Assembly: GCA_018818365.1 (NCBI GenBank)
Contig: JAHISH010000013.1
Span: 1 to 8,523 of the forward strand
Source: Candidatus Omnitrophota bacterium
Lineage (GTDB): Bacteria; Omnitrophota; Gorgyraeia; Gygaellales; Profunditerraquicolaceae
Direction: 5' to 3'
Length of the DNA: 8,523 nt
The stretch's first letter is position 1, and each line of letters opens with the position of its first letter. Under the pieces are notes generated by a model. The model ran no database searches. It saw only the letters and a program-made list of their open reading frames with translations, and had not been told where the DNA came from. Both the position numbers and the translations under genes were made by a program. Positions 6,744-8,523 of this stretch are shown in pieces.

Positions 6744-7661
6744 ATGAAACGTTTTGTGTTGCTGGCGGCACTTCTGGTATGCATAGGATGCACCCATAAG
6801 CCACTCTACAAAGATACCCGGGTCCTGATGGGAACATTCGTTGAAGTGATCTCTCCGGACAAAAATGCAGAGGGAATCGCATTCGAAGAGATCAAACGGA
6901 TTGAAGCACTCCTCAGTAAATATAACCCGACAAGTGAGGTGTCGCGCCTGAATCGCGACGGGAAACTAACCGCCAGTCCTGAAACCCTCTATTGTATAAA
7001 ACAGGCCAAAGAACTTTGGCGTCTCACTGACGGCGCATTCGACATAACGATCGCGCCGTTAATCACCCTTTGGGGATTCACCGATAAAAAATATTGGGTG
7101 CCTCCTGATGCGCTTATTAAAGAGTCCCTTAAGCTTATCGGCTCAGAAAAAATTGCCATTGATGAAAATGACGCAACGATCAGTTTCGGAAAAAAAGGCA
7201 TGCATATTGATCTCGGGGGGATTGCCAAAGGGTATGCACTGGATTGCGCGGTGAAGAAATTAAAAGAATCTGGCATTACTCATGGTCTGATAAACGCCGG
7301 AGGACAGATATATTGCCTTGGCGATAAATATGGACAACCCTGGGGGGTGGCAATCAAAGATCCAAGAACCCAAGGGATAATCGCACACCTGGAACTTAAA
7401 GATACTGCGGTAGCCACTTCTGGGGATTATGAACAATATTTTATTGTGGACAAAAAACGCTACTGCCATATACTAAATAGTCGTACCGGCTACCCCGCAG
7501 AATCTGGTCTGTCTTCGGTCACCGTACGCGCACCCACGGGGATTATTGCAGACGCTCTGGCAACGGCAATATTTATACGGGGGGAAGAAGAAGGAAAACA
7601 ATTTATCCTGAATTTTCCAGGGGTAACTTTTACTGTCACAAAGAAGAATACGAATGAATAA
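6744..7661 (+). CDS. apbE: ApbE-type FAD:protein FMN transferase, predicted lipoprotein
   Basis: 305 residues from the ATG at 6744. It transfers FMN from FAD to a Thr/Ser in exported or membrane redox proteins (for example RnfG/RnfD or NqrB/NqrC in known systems) outside the cytoplasmic membrane. Residues 1-15 form a signal peptide ending CIGC; Cys16 is the likely lipid site, although the -3 residue is Cys instead of the usual Leu. Family marks in order: VLMGTFVEV (27-35), SEVSRLNRDG (64-73), TDGAFDITIAPL (95-106), HIDLGGIAKGYALD (154-167), GLINAGG (181-187), TSGDYEQYF (225-233), HILNSRTGYP (242-251) and ADALATA (269-275) with the metal-binding Asp270/Thr274. Upstream in-frame starts were rejected because they put 17 hydrophilic residues ahead of the signal peptide and run into the TPR gene. 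No strong ribosome binding site is seen. No target flavoprotein is encoded in the window. The end overlaps the next gene by 8 bp. Confidence 0.94.
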   Translation: MKRFVLLAALLVCIGCTHKPLYKDTRVLMGTFVEVISPDKNAEGIAFEEIKRIEALLSKYNPTSEVSRLNRDGKLTASPETLYCIKQAKELWRLTDGAFDITIAPLITLWGFTDKKYWVPPDALIKESLKLIGSEKIAIDENDATISFGKKGMHIDLGGIAKGYALDCAVKKLKESGITHGLINAGGQIYCLGDKYGQPWGVAIKDPRTQGIIAHLELKDTAVATSGDYEQYFIVDKKRYCHILNSRTGYPAESGLSSVTVRAPTGIIADALATAIFIRGEEEGKQFILNFPGVTFTVTKKNTNE

Positions 7662-8481
7662 GATCGTCTCTAAAGAAAACATTGCACCTGATATAGTCAA
7701 ACTCGTCATAGAATCACCTATTATTGCACAGAAGGCCCACGCCGGCCAATTTGTAGTGGTGATAATCGATGAAAAAGGAGAACGGATCCCCCTTACTTTG
7801 GCGGATTGGGACCACTCGCAAGGAACAATCACATTACTCTTTCAGAGAATCGGATTCACCACAAAAAAACTCTCTACCTTTGGGGTAGGGGATTGCCTGG
7901 CACATGTACTCGGGCCTTTAGGGCATCCTACCAGAATCGAGAAGCTCGGAGAAATATATTGTATTGCCGGTGGCGTAGGGATCGCTGAGGTATTCCCTGT
8001 TGCGCGCGCATTTAAACACGCAGGGAACCGTGTTACCGGAATCATGGGGGCACGTTCGAAAGAACTTTTGATTCTTGAGACTCCACTGCGACAAATCTGC
8101 GATGAGCTTTTTATCACCAGCGACGATGGTTCCTACGGGACCCACGGACTGGTGACGGATGTATTAAAAGACCTCTTTGGAGTTATAGAAAAATCCACCC
8201 ATACTAAGTATCCGCAACTAGTCTATTGTATCGGTCCTGTCTTAATGATGCAGGCCGTTTCGGAAATTACGCAATCCTACGGGGTAAAAACGCGTGTCAG
8301 CCTTAATCCTATTATGGTCGATGCCACCGGTATGTGCGGGGCATGCCGATGTACCGTTGACGGGAAGACCGTATTTGGCTGTGTTGACGGCCCTGATTTT
8401 GATGCCCATCAGGTAGATTTCCAAGAGTTGAATAAACGCCTTCACGCATTCAAAAATGAAGAAAGGAATATAGATCTCTAA
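7654..8481 (+). CDS. NfnA/SudB-like FAD/NAD(P)- and [2Fe-2S]-binding subunit (ferredoxin-NADP reductase family)
   Basis: 275 residues, cytoplasmic. The N-terminal FAD-binding beta-barrel (about 1-98) carries RIPLTLAD at 44-51; the nucleotide-binding domain (about 99-215) carries CIAGGVGIAEVFPVARA at 103-119 and YCIGPVLMMQAV at 191-202. The C-terminus holds a [2Fe-2S] site: Asp223, Cys228, Cys231 and Cys243 in MVDATGMCGACRCTV...GCVDGPDFD. This Asp-plus-three-Cys arrangement, and the long VDGPDFDAHQVDF tail, match NfnA (NADH-dependent reduced ferredoxin:NADP+ oxidoreductase) and SudB (sulfide dehydrogenase) rather than the four-Cys PyrK of dihydroorotate dehydrogenase. Cys233 is an extra cysteine where relatives I recall have a hydrophobic residue. 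The gene overlaps apbE by 8 bp and lies 4 bp before a gene whose first residues fit NfnB/GltA, which strengthens the Nfn reading. Annotation pipelines might call it 'sulfide/dihydroorotate dehydrogenase-like'. Confidence 0.88.
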   Translation: MNKIVSKENIAPDIVKLVIESPIIAQKAHAGQFVVVIIDEKGERIPLTLADWDHSQGTITLLFQRIGFTTKKLSTFGVGDCLAHVLGPLGHPTRIEKLGEIYCIAGGVGIAEVFPVARAFKHAGNRVTGIMGARSKELLILETPLRQICDELFITSDDGSYGTHGLVTDVLKDLFGVIEKSTHTKYPQLVYCIGPVLMMQAVSEITQSYGVKTRVSLNPIMVDATGMCGACRCTVDGKTVFGCVDGPDFDAHQVDFQELNKRLHAFKNEERNIDL

Positions 8482-8485
8482 TCCC

Positions 8486-8523
8486 ATGCGTAATAACGTC
8501 CCTCAACAATCACCTCTGGCGCG
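8486..8523 (+). CDS. Start of probable NfnB/GltA-like subunit (glutamate synthase small-chain family), cut by window end
   Basis: An ATG four bases after the preceding stop opens a frame reading MRNNVPQQSPLAR to the window edge. VPxQxPxxR near the N-terminus is typical of the large NfnB/SudA and homotetrameric NADPH-glutamate synthase family, whose next conserved block is NFxEVxxGY. The gene order NfnA-NfnB is standard. Only about twelve codons are visible, so the call rests mostly on context. The only AAGGA (8463-8467) is about 18 bases away, so coupling to the upstream gene is likely. Confidence 0.6.
   Translation, partial: MRNNVPQQSPLA

Noticed and set aside
7473..7832. Minus-strand open frame of 119 codons, and another of 121 codons at 6517-6882
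   Set aside because: Both lie opposite well-supported genes, show no recognisable domain or ribosome binding site, and have shadow-like composition.
7654..8481. PyrK (dihydroorotate dehydrogenase electron-transfer subunit)
   Set aside because: Overall fold is shared, but the cluster motif is Asp plus three Cys with a VDGPDFD tail, and the next gene begins like NfnB/GltA, not pyrD.

Overview
The window is a densely packed stretch of a bacterial chromosome with every gene on the + strand. It holds ten protein genes, two of them cut by the window edges, plus one probable 5-codon leader ORF. Intergenic gaps are 0 to about 31 bp and several neighbours overlap by 4 to 29 bp, so it reads as one long operon or a chain of co-transcribed units. 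I see no tRNA, rRNA, CRISPR, insertion sequence, convincing terminator or phage signal, and no gene-free stretch longer than about 31 bp. Two proteins carry lipoprotein-type signal peptides and the GC content is moderate. The LysM lipoprotein with a conserved-looking 'GNRGY.LG.PP' block, next to aspS-phoH-HD-ybeY-recO, resembles what I remember of Candidatus Omnitrophota (OP3) and related uncultured PVC-side bacteria. That placement is inference from memory, about 50% sure.

Layout. (1) 3-890: 3' part of aspS (aspartyl-tRNA synthetase), which directly lacks the bacterial GAD insertion domain. (2) 883-1398: LysM lipoprotein. (3) 1411-1428: possible leader peptide MVLFE, whose stop overlaps the phoH start. 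(4) 1425-2381: PhoH/YbeZ ATPase. (5) 2353-3702: membrane HD hydrolase of the PgpH/YqfF type without the large extracellular domain. (6) 3729-4172: YbeY endoribonuclease with an Asp in place of the third metal-binding His. (7) 4145-4915: RecO with a zinc-ribbon CxxC pair. (8) 4947-5879: ketopantoate reductase family. (9) 5876-6739: exported TPR protein. (10) 6744-7661: ApbE flavin transferase lipoprotein. (11) 7654-8481: NfnA/SudB-like FAD/NAD and [2Fe-2S] subunit. (12) 8486 to the end: first codons of the probable NfnB/GltA partner.

How they may work together. The first half is a translation, RNA-processing and envelope housekeeping block: tRNA charging, the PhoH-YbeY RNA/ribosome maturation pair with the c-di-AMP-phosphodiesterase-like HD protein between them (a widespread bacterial gene order), and RecO repair. 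The second half is redox and flavin oriented: a nucleotide-dependent reductase, a covalent FMN transferase, and an Nfn-type flavin/iron-sulfur complex that in characterised relatives couples NAD(H), NADP(H) and ferredoxin. Nothing here looks like a wholly new system. The items most worth attention are the two domain-loss variants (AspRS without GAD, PgpH-like protein without its sensor domain) and the mini-ORF coupled to phoH.
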